A stretch of DNA of 15,666 nucleotides. It comes from an uncultured Pseudogracilibacillus sp. Lineage in GTDB: Bacteria > Bacillota > Bacilli > Bacillales > Amphibacillaceae. A program made the translations under genes and the position numbers. Positions 6,603-14,687 of the stretch are shown here, in pieces (position 1 is the stretch's first letter; every line of letters begins with the position of its first letter). The notes under the pieces are model-generated. The model worked only from the letters and a program-made list of their open reading frames with translations. It was not told the origin of the DNA and did no database searches. The stretch lies in the NCBI GenBank assembly GCA_937974845.1, contig CALJVC010000130.1, forward strand, positions 1 through 15,666, in the 5' to 3' direction.

Positions 6603-7667
6603 ATGGAACAATCGACGATGGAAATGTTTAAAACCTTAACGGAATTACAAGGTGCACCGGGAGATGAAGGTCGGGTTCGGAAGTATATGGCTGAAAAGTT
6701 AACCGAATACGCCGATGAAGTCATATACGACAACTTAGGTGGTGTATTTGGTGTGAAACATGGTGACGGTCCTCGTGTCATGGTTGCAGGGCATATGGAT
6801 GAAGTAGGCTTTATGGTTACACAAATAACTAAAAATGGGATGCTACGTTTTCAACCCTTAGGTGGATGGTGGAATCAAGTTCTTCTTGCCCAACGTGTAC
6901 AGGTAATGACGAAGAAGGGGATTTTACCTGGGGTGATTGGCTCTATTCCACCGCATTTGTTAACGGAAGCCCAAAGGAAAAAGCCGATGGATATTCAACA
7001 TATGTTAATCGATATCGGTGCAGACGACCGAGAGAATGCCCTAGAAATGGGTGTCGCACCTGGGGATACGGTGTTACCTGTTTGTCCGTTTACACCAATG
7101 GCTAATAAAAAGAAAATTATGGCAAAGGCATGGGATAATCGGTATGGCTGTGGTCTAGCCTTAGAATTAATGAAAGAGGTTCAAGATCGTGAGCTTCCTA
7201 ATGAACTTTATGCAGGTGCTACTGTTCAAGAAGAGGTAGGCTTACGCGGGGCACAAGTCGCAGCTAATAAAATTAAGCCGGATATTTTCTATGCTTTAGA
7301 TGCTTCGCCAGCAAACGATATGAGCGGGAATAAAGATGAATTCGGTCAGCTAGGTCAAGGAGCACTTTTACGTATTTATGATCGTACGATGGTTACTCAT
7401 CGTGGGATGCGGGAGTTTATTTTAGATACGGCAGAAGCTAATAATATCCCTTATCAATATTTTATTTCCCAAGGAGGTACGGATGCAGGACGCGTACACG
7501 TATCCAACGATGGAGTACCTTCAGCTGTTATCGGGATTCCTTCTCGATACATCCATACTTCTGCTTCAATTATTCACGTCGATGATTACGCTGCAGCAAA
7601 AGAGTTGTTATTAAAACTTGTTGAACAAACAGATCAAGCTACGGTAGAGGCTATTAGACAAAAATAA
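6603..7667 (+). CDS. ytoP: M42-family glutamyl aminopeptidase / endoglucanase-like YtoP
   Basis: This is an M42 metallopeptidase with all expected active-site residues. His64 and Asp66 are in AGHMDEVG, Asp178 in AWDNRYG, Glu210-Glu211 in QEEVGLRG, Asp233 in ALDAS, and His318 in YIHTS. The family forms large tetrahedral assemblies in the cytoplasm and removes N-terminal residues from short peptides, using two zinc or cobalt ions; some members were first named endoglucanases. Start: ATG 6603 with AAAGGATGG (6587-6595), spacing about 7. The 354 residues are normal for the family. The next gene (DUF84) starts 27 bases after the stop, and the two probably share a transcript. Substrate preference cannot be told here. 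Confidence 0.93.
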   Translation: MEQSTMEMFKTLTELQGAPGDEGRVRKYMAEKLTEYADEVIYDNLGGVFGVKHGDGPRVMVAGHMDEVGFMVTQITKNGMLRFQPLGGWWNQVLLAQRVQVMTKKGILPGVIGSIPPHLLTEAQRKKPMDIQHMLIDIGADDRENALEMGVAPGDTVLPVCPFTPMANKKKIMAKAWDNRYGCGLALELMKEVQDRELPNELYAGATVQEEVGLRGAQVAANKIKPDIFYALDASPANDMSGNKDEFGQLGQGALLRIYDRTMVTHRGMREFILDTAEANNIPYQYFISQGGTDAGRVHVSNDGVPSAVIGIPSRYIHTSASIIHVDDYAAAKELLLKLVEQTDQATVEAIRQK

Positions 7668-7694
7668 ATTTATAATCAGTGAGGGACTCGAAGG

Positions 7695-8201
7695 ATGATT
7701 GTTGTTGGTTCATTGAATAGGGTCAAGGTAGAAGCGGTTCGTGAGGCTTTTCCAGAATATACGATTAAATCCATCAAGGCCCCTTCCGGAGTACTTGAAC
7801 AGCCAATAGGTGATTATATGACCCGGGAAGGAGCGATTTCTCGGGCGCAGTATGCTTTAAAGCATGAAGAGGCACGCCTAGGTATCGGTTTAGAAGGCGG
7901 TGTGAATTTTTTAGGTAATCAAGTATATGTGAGTAATTGGGGAGCTCTTGTTACAAAAGAGGGAGATATCTTTACGGCTCAAGGGGCAGGAATAGAACTT
8001 CCAGAGGCATTTAAAGAGGAACTGCTTAATGGAAAAGAGTTAGGAAGTCTTATTGATCATTATGCGAATAAAAAAGATCTGCGTTCGCAAGAAGGAGCAA
8101 TTGGTTTATTTACAGCTAATTTAGTTACGCGAAAGGAAATGTATTTCCAATTAGTGTCGCTCTTAAAAGGGCAGTACGCTCGTTTATACAATCTTTTATA
8201 G
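7695..8201 (+). CDS. DUF84 / YjjX-type inosine-xanthosine triphosphatase
   Basis: This 168-residue protein is of the DUF84/YjjX family. The N-terminal MIVVGSLNRVKVEAVREAF is the family's hallmark (GSxNxVKxxA), followed by GIGLEGGV and a SNWGA segment. Relatives hydrolyse non-canonical nucleotides such as ITP and XTP to the monophosphate, cleaning the nucleotide pool. Start: ATG 7695 with GTGAGGGAC (7679-7687) as a weaker ribosome-binding site. It follows ytoP by 27 bases and ends at the 8209-8245 terminator. Bacillus members of this family are not well characterised, so the substrate is inferred. Confidence 0.85.
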   Translation: MIVVGSLNRVKVEAVREAFPEYTIKSIKAPSGVLEQPIGDYMTREGAISRAQYALKHEEARLGIGLEGGVNFLGNQVYVSNWGALVTKEGDIFTAQGAGIELPEAFKEELLNGKELGSLIDHYANKKDLRSQEGAIGLFTANLVTRKEMYFQLVSLLKGQYARLYNLL

Positions 8202-8208
8202 TAATAGT

Positions 8209-8245
8209 AGTGCCTATCTACCGAAAAGGAAGCTAGGCACTTTTT
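8209..8245 (+). terminator. Terminator of the ytoP-DUF84 unit
   Basis: AGTGCCTA (8209-8216) pairs with TAGGCACT (8234-8241), followed by TTTTT within 8241-8245. Inner bases can pair further (CC with GG around GAAAA). It starts 8 bases after the DUF84 stop and lies 8 bases before the end of the opposing ytoQ, which may share it. The T run is good only on the plus strand. Confidence 0.85.
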
Positions 8246-8252
8246 CTATATT

Positions 8253-8693
8253 TTATTCGTAAACATATTTTAATACTTCGATTGCTTGGTCTACCGTCTC
8301 TACTGTAACATTCGCTTTATTAGACAATTCCTTCAATGGATGAATTAAAGATTCCGGACGAATGATCATCGTCGGTTTTCCCATCGTAATTGCAGCGCTT
8401 GCATCCATAGCCGTATTCCATTGACGGTATTGTTCACCAAATAATGCGATAACGACATCCGCCTTTTGTAGCATAATTTGTGTACGGAAGTTATTGATAT
8501 CGGAAGCAGCATCATCTTTGTAGTATGGACCTGGTTGTTCTCCTAATATATCTTCTCCGATATCGTCTGAACGATCGTGATTCGTCTGAGGGGAGACGAA
8601 AGTTAAGGGTAACTTTGCGGCTCGAGCTTTTTCTTCTAATTCTTCCCGCCAATTGGTATGTATTTCCCCAGCTAGATATACAGTTAATTCCAT
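8253..8693 (-). CDS. ytoQ: YtoQ family protein
   Basis: The 146 residues match the YtoQ family closely: MELTVYLAGEIHTNWREEL at the start, then NHDRSDDIGE, DINNFRTQIML, ADVVIALFGEQYRQWNTAMDA and IIRPESLIHPLKELSNKA. The pattern resembles nucleoside 2-deoxyribosyltransferase-like Rossmann folds, but the family's activity is unknown. The ATG at 8693 is preferred: GGAGGA (8701-8706 on the minus strand) lies 7 bases upstream. An in-frame ATG at 8729 would add 12 residues not normal for the family and would abut the candidate promoter. The gene is monocistronic, between ytpQ (divergent) and the DUF84 gene (convergent). Confidence 0.9.
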   Translation of the reverse strand: MELTVYLAGEIHTNWREELEEKARAAKLPLTFVSPQTNHDRSDDIGEDILGEQPGPYYKDDAASDINNFRTQIMLQKADVVIALFGEQYRQWNTAMDASAAITMGKPTMIIRPESLIHPLKELSNKANVTVETVDQAIEVLKYVYE

Positions 8694-8730
8694 TTTTATC
8701 TCCTCCAACCAGTATTGTTCATTGTCCATG

Positions 8731-8736
8731 ATTATA
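8731..8736 (-). promoter_or_regulatory. Candidate -10 element for ytoQ
   Basis: The minus strand reads TATAAT here, a perfect -10, about 38 bases ahead of the ytoQ ATG at 8693. The -35 (TTTCAA, 17 bases upstream) is weak. The position supports the shorter YtoQ start. Confidence 0.35.
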
Positions 8737-8790
8737 AGCTATTTGGATTATAATTGAAAGTATAAATAATTAAATCAATTCATTTAGATG

Positions 8791-8799
8791 TGTTAAAAT
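8791..8799 (+). promoter_or_regulatory. Candidate extended -10 element for ytpQ
   Basis: TGTTAAAAT is an extended -10 (TGnTAAAAT), giving a leader of about 35 bases before ytpQ. TTAAAT (8770-8775) is a weak possible -35 with an 18-base spacer. Confidence 0.35.
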
Positions 8800-8842
8800 A
8801 GAGCTATATCGTTCATCAGTTGGTAGATGAGGAGAATCGAAT

Positions 8843-9646
8843 ATGAAAATGAACACAATTAAAATGAAAAAAATGTTGGAAAAAAAATTAAAAAACGATG
8901 CCTATCGTTTTTCCTACAATAGAGATAATGATAAATTACGAATCGAATGGAAGGATACAAAAAAAGGGCTCAGTATAGAATTGCCAAAATTAGTAAGCAA
9001 GTATAATGAGCGTGGAGAACAAGCGGTCGATGCAATCGTTTATGATGTAAATCAAGCGCTTCGTTTAATGAAGGAAGAACATCATTTAACCGGTCAGGAA
9101 AAAAATATTTATCCAGTTATTCGTTCGACTTCCTTTCCACAAACTTCTGGTGAAAAGAAGTTAGTAACGACTGACCATACGGCTGAAACTCGTATATATT
9201 ATGCTTTAGATTTAGATAATTCTTATCGTTTAATCGATGAAGGAATGTTAGAGGAAGCGAAGATGACAAAGGAGCAGCTCCATGAAATGGCGATGTTTAA
9301 TGTAAGGTCTCTAACTAACGAGTATGCTCAAGATAAGGTGAGAGACAATATTTATTACTTTATATCACCGGAGGATGGATATGCTGCTTCAAGGATTTTG
9401 AACGAGGCTTTTTTAGAAGAGATGCGAAAGAAATGTCAAGGAGATATGGCAGTAGCTGTTCCACACCAAGATGTCTTAGTCATTGCGGATATTCAGAACG
9501 ATACAGGCTACGATGTTCTAGCCCAAATGACAATGCGCTTCTTTTCCGAAGGTCGAGTACCTATTACAGCCCTTCCCTTTATTTATGAAGATAAACAATT
9601 AGAACCTATTTTCATTTTAGCTCGAAATAAGCCAGATACTGATTGA
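8843..9646 (+). CDS. ytpQ: YtpQ, DUF1444 family protein
   Basis: This soluble 267-residue protein matches the UPF0354/DUF1444 family. A basic N-terminus (MKMNTIKMKKMLEKKLKN) is followed by YNRDNDKLRIEW, a central IYPVIRSTSFP, YYALDLDNSYRLID and a C-terminal DVLVIADIQNDTGYDVLAQM segment, all typical of YtpQ. The function is unknown. Start: ATG 8843 with GAGGAG (8829-8834), spacing 8. In B. subtilis, as I recall, ytpQ sits between ytpP (thioredoxin-like) and ytpR (tRNA-binding domain). Neither is present at those positions here: ytoQ lies upstream and sftA directly downstream. Confidence 0.88.
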   Translation: MKMNTIKMKKMLEKKLKNDAYRFSYNRDNDKLRIEWKDTKKGLSIELPKLVSKYNERGEQAVDAIVYDVNQALRLMKEEHHLTGQEKNIYPVIRSTSFPQTSGEKKLVTTDHTAETRIYYALDLDNSYRLIDEGMLEEAKMTKEQLHEMAMFNVRSLTNEYAQDKVRDNIYYFISPEDGYAASRILNEAFLEEMRKKCQGDMAVAVPHQDVLVIADIQNDTGYDVLAQMTMRFFSEGRVPITALPFIYEDKQLEPIFILARNKPDTD

Positions 9647-9685
9647 ACAAATCCTAGCTGTAAAGGAGAGACTTTAAGGAACTTA

Positions 9686-9694
9686 TGGTAAAAT
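9686..9694 (+). promoter_or_regulatory. Candidate extended -10 element for sftA
   Basis: TGGTAAAAT (TGnTAAAAT) lies 37 bases before the sftA ATG, in the 84-base gap after ytpQ. No good -35 is visible, so read-through from ytpQ is also possible; there is no terminator in the gap. Confidence 0.3.
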
Positions 9695-9730
9695 AGGTAA
9701 GTAGACTATGTACGAACTAAGGTGATTCAA

Positions 9731-12019
9731 ATGTGGGAACAATTTAAAAAACGAGTGACGGATTTTATATACGAAGAGATCGACGAGGAAAATCAAAACG
9801 AAGAAAAGAAGGAAAAAAAAGAGCCTGTTTCTGAACGTCGACAAGTCCCTCTCCGTACTAATCGTTCGACCGCCCTCCAGGCGAAGGTTAAGTATGAATA
9901 TCCGAGACCTTCCGGAGGCAATTTTCGTTTTCCAGTTATTCCTGATGAAGAAAAAAATGAAAAAGAAGGGTATAGGCAAATACATGAAGAACGGATGTTT
10001 TCGCAAAACCAGCGAGGCCGTTCTTCTTCGGTGACAAAGCCGGCTTATATGCGTCGTAAGGAAAGAAGACGACGCCCTACTTATCGTCGTCGATCGGATT
10101 ATATTCCTCCGTCTTACGAAACAAAACGACTCGTTAAAGAAATAGAAGAAGTCCCAGCATTTGAACGAAGGAAAAAGAAGCGGGAAGAGGAGGAGCCGCA
10201 TGATCCATCCTATACACCGCCAAACAATTCTGTTCAAACAAAAGTGAAGACGGAATCCTATGTTTATTCAAAGCCTGAGGAATTAGATGCTATATTCCGC
10301 CGGAAGGATAACCATGAACCACGGGCTGAACGGCAGGAGAAAAAAGCAATCAATCTCGAGTCCCACAACGTATCAGCTGAAAAATCTTCCATTAGTCAGT
10401 CGGATGAGGCGGAGAAAGAGAAGTTACTATCCCCTTCCCTGTTGCAGGAACAAGCTACTGAACAGGAGAAAATTAAAGAAGAGGGGATGAATGACCAGCA
10501 TCCCTTAAGGGAAGACTATGGAAAAGTAAATGAGAAGCAAGTTGAACTACCGCTGAATAACTCTTTTCAAGAAAAGGAAAAGCCACTGACTACCGTTAAT
10601 GAAGTGTCTGGGGGATTGAAGAGAGAAAAGTATTCAGCAATTCCTGTTCATCTACTAGATGATGAACAAATTCCACAAGAGGATGTCGGTCCTTGGCTCC
10701 TTGAACAAAAAGGACTTTTACAACAGACCTTGGAGCATTACGATATCGATGCAGAGGTTGTCGAGGTAACGCCAGGACCCTCGGTCACCCGATTCGAGAT
10801 TCAACCAGCCCTCGGGGTCAAGGTGAGTCGGATTCGTAATTTAGCTGACGATATCAAACTTCATTTGGCCGCTCGAGATATCCGAATTGAAGCACCGATT
10901 CCTGGTAAGCATACGGTCGGGATTGAAGTGCCGAATAAAGTGTCAGAAGTTGTAGCTTTTCAAAGAATGATTGAATCGGAGGCCTTTCAAAGAGCAAGCT
11001 CACCGTTATCCGTTGCCTTAGGTCTAACGATTGAAGGAGAGCCGTATGTGACGGATATTCATCAAATGCCCCATGGATTAATCGCTGGTGCAACGGGAAG
11101 TGGTAAAAGCGTTTGTATTAATACGATGATTTTAAGTATTTTATACAAAGCTCATTTTGATGAAGTGAAGTTAATGTTAATCGACCCAAAGATGGTCGAG
11201 TTGACGCAGTATAATGGTATTCCTCATTTGTTAACACCGGTTATTACGGACGTGAAGGCGGCGACTGTAGCCTTGAAATGGGCTGTCGATGAAATGGAGC
11301 GCCGGTATGAATTGTTCGTAGAGGCCCAGGTTCGAGAAATTAAACGTTATAATGAAAAAACACCGGAAAATCCATTGCCCTATATCGTAATTATTATCGA
11401 TGAACTAGCGGATTTAATGCTCGTCTCTCCACAAGAAGTGGAGGATTATATTAGTCGGATTGCCCAAAAGGCTAGGGCAGCGGGTATCCATTTAATTTTA
11501 GCTACTCAACGTCCTTCTGTTGATGTGATTACCGGACTAATTAAGGCGAATATTCCGACCCGAATCGCTTTCAGTGTCTCTTCGCAAGTAGATTCACGAA
11601 CTATCCTAGATACGACAGGAGCTGAAAAGCTTCTCGGTAAAGGAGATATGCTTTTTATTGAAAATGGAAGAAACCAAGCCCTACGCTTGCAAGGCCCCTT
11701 TGTTTCAGATGAAGAGATTGATCGGGTGGTTCACTATTTACGTCAAGTAGCTGAACCTGAATACTTTTTTGAACATGATACATTGTTTTTAGCCTTAGAA
11801 CAGGAGGAAGAGGATGAATTATTCGATGAGGTCGTTTCTTTCGTCATTGAAGAGGGAAGAGCTAGCACCTCATTGTTGCAAAGAAGGTTTCGAATAGGGT
11901 ATAATCGAGCCGCTCGATTAATTGATTCTCTCTATGAGCGGGGGATTGTTTCCGCCCAGAAGGGTTCAAGACCGCGCGATGTACTGGTAACAAAAGCGCA
12001 GTGGGAACAAATCCGTTAA
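9731..12019 (+). CDS. sftA: SftA, soluble FtsK/SpoIIIE-type DNA translocase
   Basis: The C-terminal part is a complete FtsK motor. Walker A GATGSGKS is at 453-460, the Walker B core IIIDELADLM at 554-563, the TQRPSVDVITG segment near 592-602, and a winged-helix gamma domain at about 692-762, which in relatives reads KOPS/SRS-type sequences. There is no membrane segment at the N-terminus, which separates it from FtsK and SpoIIIE and matches B. subtilis SftA (YtpST). That protein works at the septum with FtsZ to clear chromosome DNA and assist dimer resolution. ATG at 9731 is preferred (AAGGTG at 9719-9724, spacing 6); GTG at 9722 is also in frame. With 762 residues it is about 190 shorter than the roughly 950 I recall for B. 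subtilis; the difference is probably in the charged linker (about 15-300), which has an Arg-rich stretch at about 107-121. Confidence 0.95.
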   Translation: MWEQFKKRVTDFIYEEIDEENQNEEKKEKKEPVSERRQVPLRTNRSTALQAKVKYEYPRPSGGNFRFPVIPDEEKNEKEGYRQIHEERMFSQNQRGRSSSVTKPAYMRRKERRRRPTYRRRSDYIPPSYETKRLVKEIEEVPAFERRKKKREEEEPHDPSYTPPNNSVQTKVKTESYVYSKPEELDAIFRRKDNHEPRAERQEKKAINLESHNVSAEKSSISQSDEAEKEKLLSPSLLQEQATEQEKIKEEGMNDQHPLREDYGKVNEKQVELPLNNSFQEKEKPLTTVNEVSGGLKREKYSAIPVHLLDDEQIPQEDVGPWLLEQKGLLQQTLEHYDIDAEVVEVTPGPSVTRFEIQPALGVKVSRIRNLADDIKLHLAARDIRIEAPIPGKHTVGIEVPNKVSEVVAFQRMIESEAFQRASSPLSVALGLTIEGEPYVTDIHQMPHGLIAGATGSGKSVCINTMILSILYKAHFDEVKLMLIDPKMVELTQYNGIPHLLTPVITDVKAATVALKWAVDEMERRYELFVEAQVREIKRYNEKTPENPLPYIVIIIDELADLMLVSPQEVEDYISRIAQKARAAGIHLILATQRPSVDVITGLIKANIPTRIAFSVSSQVDSRTILDTTGAEKLLGKGDMLFIENGRNQALRLQGPFVSDEEIDRVVHYLRQVAEPEYFFEHDTLFLALEQEEEDELFDEVVSFVIEEGRASTSLLQRRFRIGYNRAARLIDSLYERGIVSAQKGSRPRDVLVTKAQWEQIR

Positions 12020-12057
12020 TCATCATTGAAAAAGAACAGTGAGATGGGGAGTTCGCA

Positions 12058-13170
12058 ATGAAAGAAATAGAATTAAAACTTCAAGGAAAGATTGATCGTT
12101 TAACGAATAAAACCTTCAAGTTTGATGAACGTATCGGAGAAGGTTGGTTTTCGGCAGTATATTTTTTAAAAACAAGGGAAATTGTAAAACAAAAAATCCC
12201 TAATAATATCGTCACGATGCAATTCTTCCAAAAGGACCATGCCGTATTATGTGGTACGGATGAAGTTATCGCTTTATTACATACATTTGCTGATAATCCG
12301 GAAGAATTAGAGATTTACTCCTTGAAAGATGGCGATAAAATCGAACCCTTTGAGACGGTTCTAACTATTACAGGACCTTATCAAAATTTTGGCTATTTAG
12401 AAGGTATTATCGATGGCATTCTTGCTAGAAGAACATCCGTAGCAACGAATGTATATAATGTAGCAAAAGCAGCTAGTATTTCTGGCAAACAAAAGCCTAT
12501 TATTTTCATGGGTGATCGAGACGATCATTTCACCCAACAAGCCGGTGATGGTTATGCAGCCTTTATCGGTGGTTCTACAGCCCAGGCTACCCATGCCATG
12601 AATGAATGGTGGGGGAAAGAGGGAATGGGAACGATGCCTCATGCCTTGATTCAGATGTTCCGTGGGGATGTAGTAGCAGCGACTAAGGCGTACCATGAAG
12701 TGTTTCCAGAAGATGAGTTGATGGCCTTAGTTGACTACAATAATGATGTAATTACCGATTCTTTAAAGGTGGCCCGGGCCTTTGGTGAGAAGTTATCGGC
12801 TGTCCGTCTCGATACGTCCCGAACCTTAGTAGATAAGTACTTTTTACGTAACCACCATTTAATGGGTACTTTTGATCCCCGAGGGATTAATCCACAACTT
12901 ATTTTTGCTTTAAGGGAAGCCTTAGATCAAGAAGGTTTTGATTTTGTGAAAATAGTCGTAAGTGGTGGTTTCGATGAAAAACGTATTTTAGAATTTGAAA
13001 AGGAAAAGGTTCCTGTTGATATGTATGGAATTGGAAGAAGTCTGTTAGAGATTAATATTGCTTTTACAGGCGATAACGTATTATTAAACGGGACCCACTC
13101 TGCAAAAGAGGGAAGAAAATATCGACCTAACCCTCGATTAGAAAAGGTTGAATTCAAGCCTGAAGATTAA
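12058..13170 (+). CDS. Nicotinate phosphoribosyltransferase
   Basis: The 370 residues belong to the NAPRTase/quinolinate phosphoribosyltransferase superfamily. RRTSVATN (124-131), GTMPH with the likely active-site His195, VRLDTS (249-254), VSGGFD (301-306) and the phosphate-binding MYGIGRSL (322-329) are all in place. The reaction joins nicotinate and PRPP, with ATP hydrolysis, to give nicotinate mononucleotide in the NAD salvage pathway. It is a shorter form than the 480-490 residue type, common in Firmicutes. Start: ATG 12058 with GGGGAG (12046-12051), spacing 6. It lies 38 bases after sftA and 45 bases before murC with no terminator on either side, so co-transcription is likely. I do not recall this gene between sftA and murC in B. 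subtilis. The family is clear; pncB-type naming would need a database match. Confidence 0.9.
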   Translation: MKEIELKLQGKIDRLTNKTFKFDERIGEGWFSAVYFLKTREIVKQKIPNNIVTMQFFQKDHAVLCGTDEVIALLHTFADNPEELEIYSLKDGDKIEPFETVLTITGPYQNFGYLEGIIDGILARRTSVATNVYNVAKAASISGKQKPIIFMGDRDDHFTQQAGDGYAAFIGGSTAQATHAMNEWWGKEGMGTMPHALIQMFRGDVVAATKAYHEVFPEDELMALVDYNNDVITDSLKVARAFGEKLSAVRLDTSRTLVDKYFLRNHHLMGTFDPRGINPQLIFALREALDQEGFDFVKIVVSGGFDEKRILEFEKEKVPVDMYGIGRSLLEINIAFTGDNVLLNGTHSAKEGRKYRPNPRLEKVEFKPED

Positions 13171-13215
13171 GTATTATATAGTGAGGAAAATTTTAACCGT
13201 ATGTGGAGGTTTATC

Positions 13216-14529
13216 ATGTCGACTTACCATTTTATTGGCATAAAAGGAACAGGGATGAGTGCCTTGGCACAAATACTTCATGATTCAGGTAAAAAAGTCC
13301 AAGGTTCCGATGTGGAAAAGCGCTTCTTTACTCAAGAAGTATTAGAGAAAAAAAGAATCCCGATGTTCCCTTTTTCTGAAGACAATATTCAAGAAGGGCA
13401 AATTATCATTGCCGGAAATGCGTTTGGTGAAGACCACCCTGAAATCCGGCGGGCTCGAGAGTTGGATTTACCTTTTTATAAATACCATGAGTATTTAGGA
13501 AAGTTAGCTGATGATTATACGAGTATTGCCGTCACTGGTTCCCATGGGAAAACGTCGACGACGGGCCTATTAGCCCATGTGTTAGAAAATAGCTTTCCAA
13601 CGTCGTATTTAATTGGAGATGGTACCGGAAAGGGGCATGCGGAAAGTAAGTACTTCGCCTTCGAAGCCTGCGAATATAAACGGCACTTTTTAATGTATCG
13701 TCCAGATTATGCTATTATGACCAACGTCGATTTCGATCATCCGGATTACTTTAAGGATATCGATGATGTGTTCGACGCTTTTCAATCTTTAGCGAATCAG
13801 GTGAAGCGTGGCATTATTGCTTATGGTGATGATCCATACTTACAAAAGTTACAGACAAAGGTTCCAATTATTTTTTATGGTCTATCACCAAAGAATGATT
13901 TTTACGCATCAAATATCCAAGTTTTAGAGGAAGGGACACAGTTCGACGTTTATGTCAGGGATACGTATTTCGACACATTTCTCATCCCGCTTTTTGGTCA
14001 ACATCATATTTTAAATGCTTTATCTATCATTGCTTTTTGTCACTATGAGGGAATGGATGTCGAAGTCATGAAGGCGTTGGCCACTTTCGAAGGGGTAAAG
14101 CGACGTTTTTCAGAAAAAACCGTCGGCAATCAAGTTATTATTGATGATTATGCCCACCATCCAATTGAAATTTCTGCAACGATTGATTCGGCACGTACAA
14201 AGTATAAAGGGAAGAAAATTATAGCTATTTTCCAGCCCCATACGTATACCCGAACCAAAACGTTTTTAACGGAGTTTGCAGAAAGTTTGAATGAAGCGGA
14301 TGAGGTTTACCTTTGTGATATTTTCTCTTCCGCCCGTGAATCGGATGGGGACTTAACAATTGATGATCTACTTGTTAAAGTAGATGGAGGAAAGCTACTT
14401 ACTTTAGATAATGTTGCTACTTTGCAACAATATGAAGACAGTGTACTGATCTTTATGGGGGCTGGGGATATTCAAAAGTTCCAGCGTGCCTATGAAGATA
14501 GTTTAATTAGTTCATCAACTTCTACGTAA
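13216..14529 (+). CDS. murC: UDP-N-acetylmuramate--L-alanine ligase
   Basis: MurC adds L-alanine to UDP-MurNAc with ATP, the first peptide-forming step of peptidoglycan synthesis in the cytoplasm. Evidence: the N-terminal nucleotide-sugar-binding loop GIKGTGMSALA, the ATP-binding loop TGSHGKTS (107-114), the FEACEYKRHFL and TNVDFDHPDYF segments typical of Bacillus MurC, and DDYAHHPIEI in the C-terminal domain. ATG 13216 is chosen because GGAGG (13204-13208) lies 7 bases ahead; the ATG at 13201 is in frame but overlaps that site. Length is 437 residues, close to the B. subtilis 432. It follows the nicotinate phosphoribosyltransferase and ends 158 bases before ytxG. Confidence 0.96.
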   Translation: MSTYHFIGIKGTGMSALAQILHDSGKKVQGSDVEKRFFTQEVLEKKRIPMFPFSEDNIQEGQIIIAGNAFGEDHPEIRRARELDLPFYKYHEYLGKLADDYTSIAVTGSHGKTSTTGLLAHVLENSFPTSYLIGDGTGKGHAESKYFAFEACEYKRHFLMYRPDYAIMTNVDFDHPDYFKDIDDVFDAFQSLANQVKRGIIAYGDDPYLQKLQTKVPIIFYGLSPKNDFYASNIQVLEEGTQFDVYVRDTYFDTFLIPLFGQHHILNALSIIAFCHYEGMDVEVMKALATFEGVKRRFSEKTVGNQVIIDDYAHHPIEISATIDSARTKYKGKKIIAIFQPHTYTRTKTFLTEFAESLNEADEVYLCDIFSSARESDGDLTIDDLLVKVDGGKLLTLDNVATLQQYEDSVLIFMGAGDIQKFQRAYEDSLISSSTST

Positions 14530-14553
14530 ACGCTTGGTCCCTTGGCTTTATAT

Positions 14554-14590
14554 AAAAAGTTACAATTATGTAAACACTTTTTATTTTTTT
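14554..14590 (+). terminator. Weak candidate terminator after murC
   Basis: AAAAAGT (14554-14560) pairs with ACTTTTT (14576-14582). TAC pairs with GTA inside, with three extra bases on the right side, and a run of T follows (14578-14590). The stem is A/T-rich and short, so it is only a candidate. Confidence 0.4.
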
Positions 14591-14600
14591 ACATTTTCTA

Positions 14601-14630
14601 TTGTAAAACTACATTATTATAAGGTAAAAT
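14601..14630 (+). promoter_or_regulatory. Candidate sigma-A promoter for ytxG-ytxH
   Basis: TTGTAA (14601-14606) and TAAAAT (14625-14630), 18 bases apart, fit a vegetative promoter about 58 bases before the ytxG start. The B. subtilis operon is known for sigma-B and sigma-H control; I looked for GTTTAA/GGGTAT and AGGAATT/GAAT pairs here and did not find a convincing one. Confidence 0.4.
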
Positions 14631-14687
14631 TAACATAGGCTTAAAATTTATAAGTATATTTTATTCATATCAAAGGAGATGGAATAT

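Noticed and set aside
9708..9725. Five-codon ORF (MYELR) ahead of sftA
   Set aside because: It lacks a convincing ribosome-binding site and such short frames are common by chance.
9683..10237. 184-codon open frame on the minus strand opposite the sftA linker
   Set aside because: Its Phe/Arg/Ser-rich composition is what the reverse of a Glu/Lys/Arg-rich linker gives; no ribosome-binding site or domain.
14526..14541. CGTAAACGCTTGGT, resembling a CcpA (cre) site, after murC
   Set aside because: It has mismatches at two conserved positions of the consensus and lies beyond the murC stop, far upstream of the ytxG promoter candidate.
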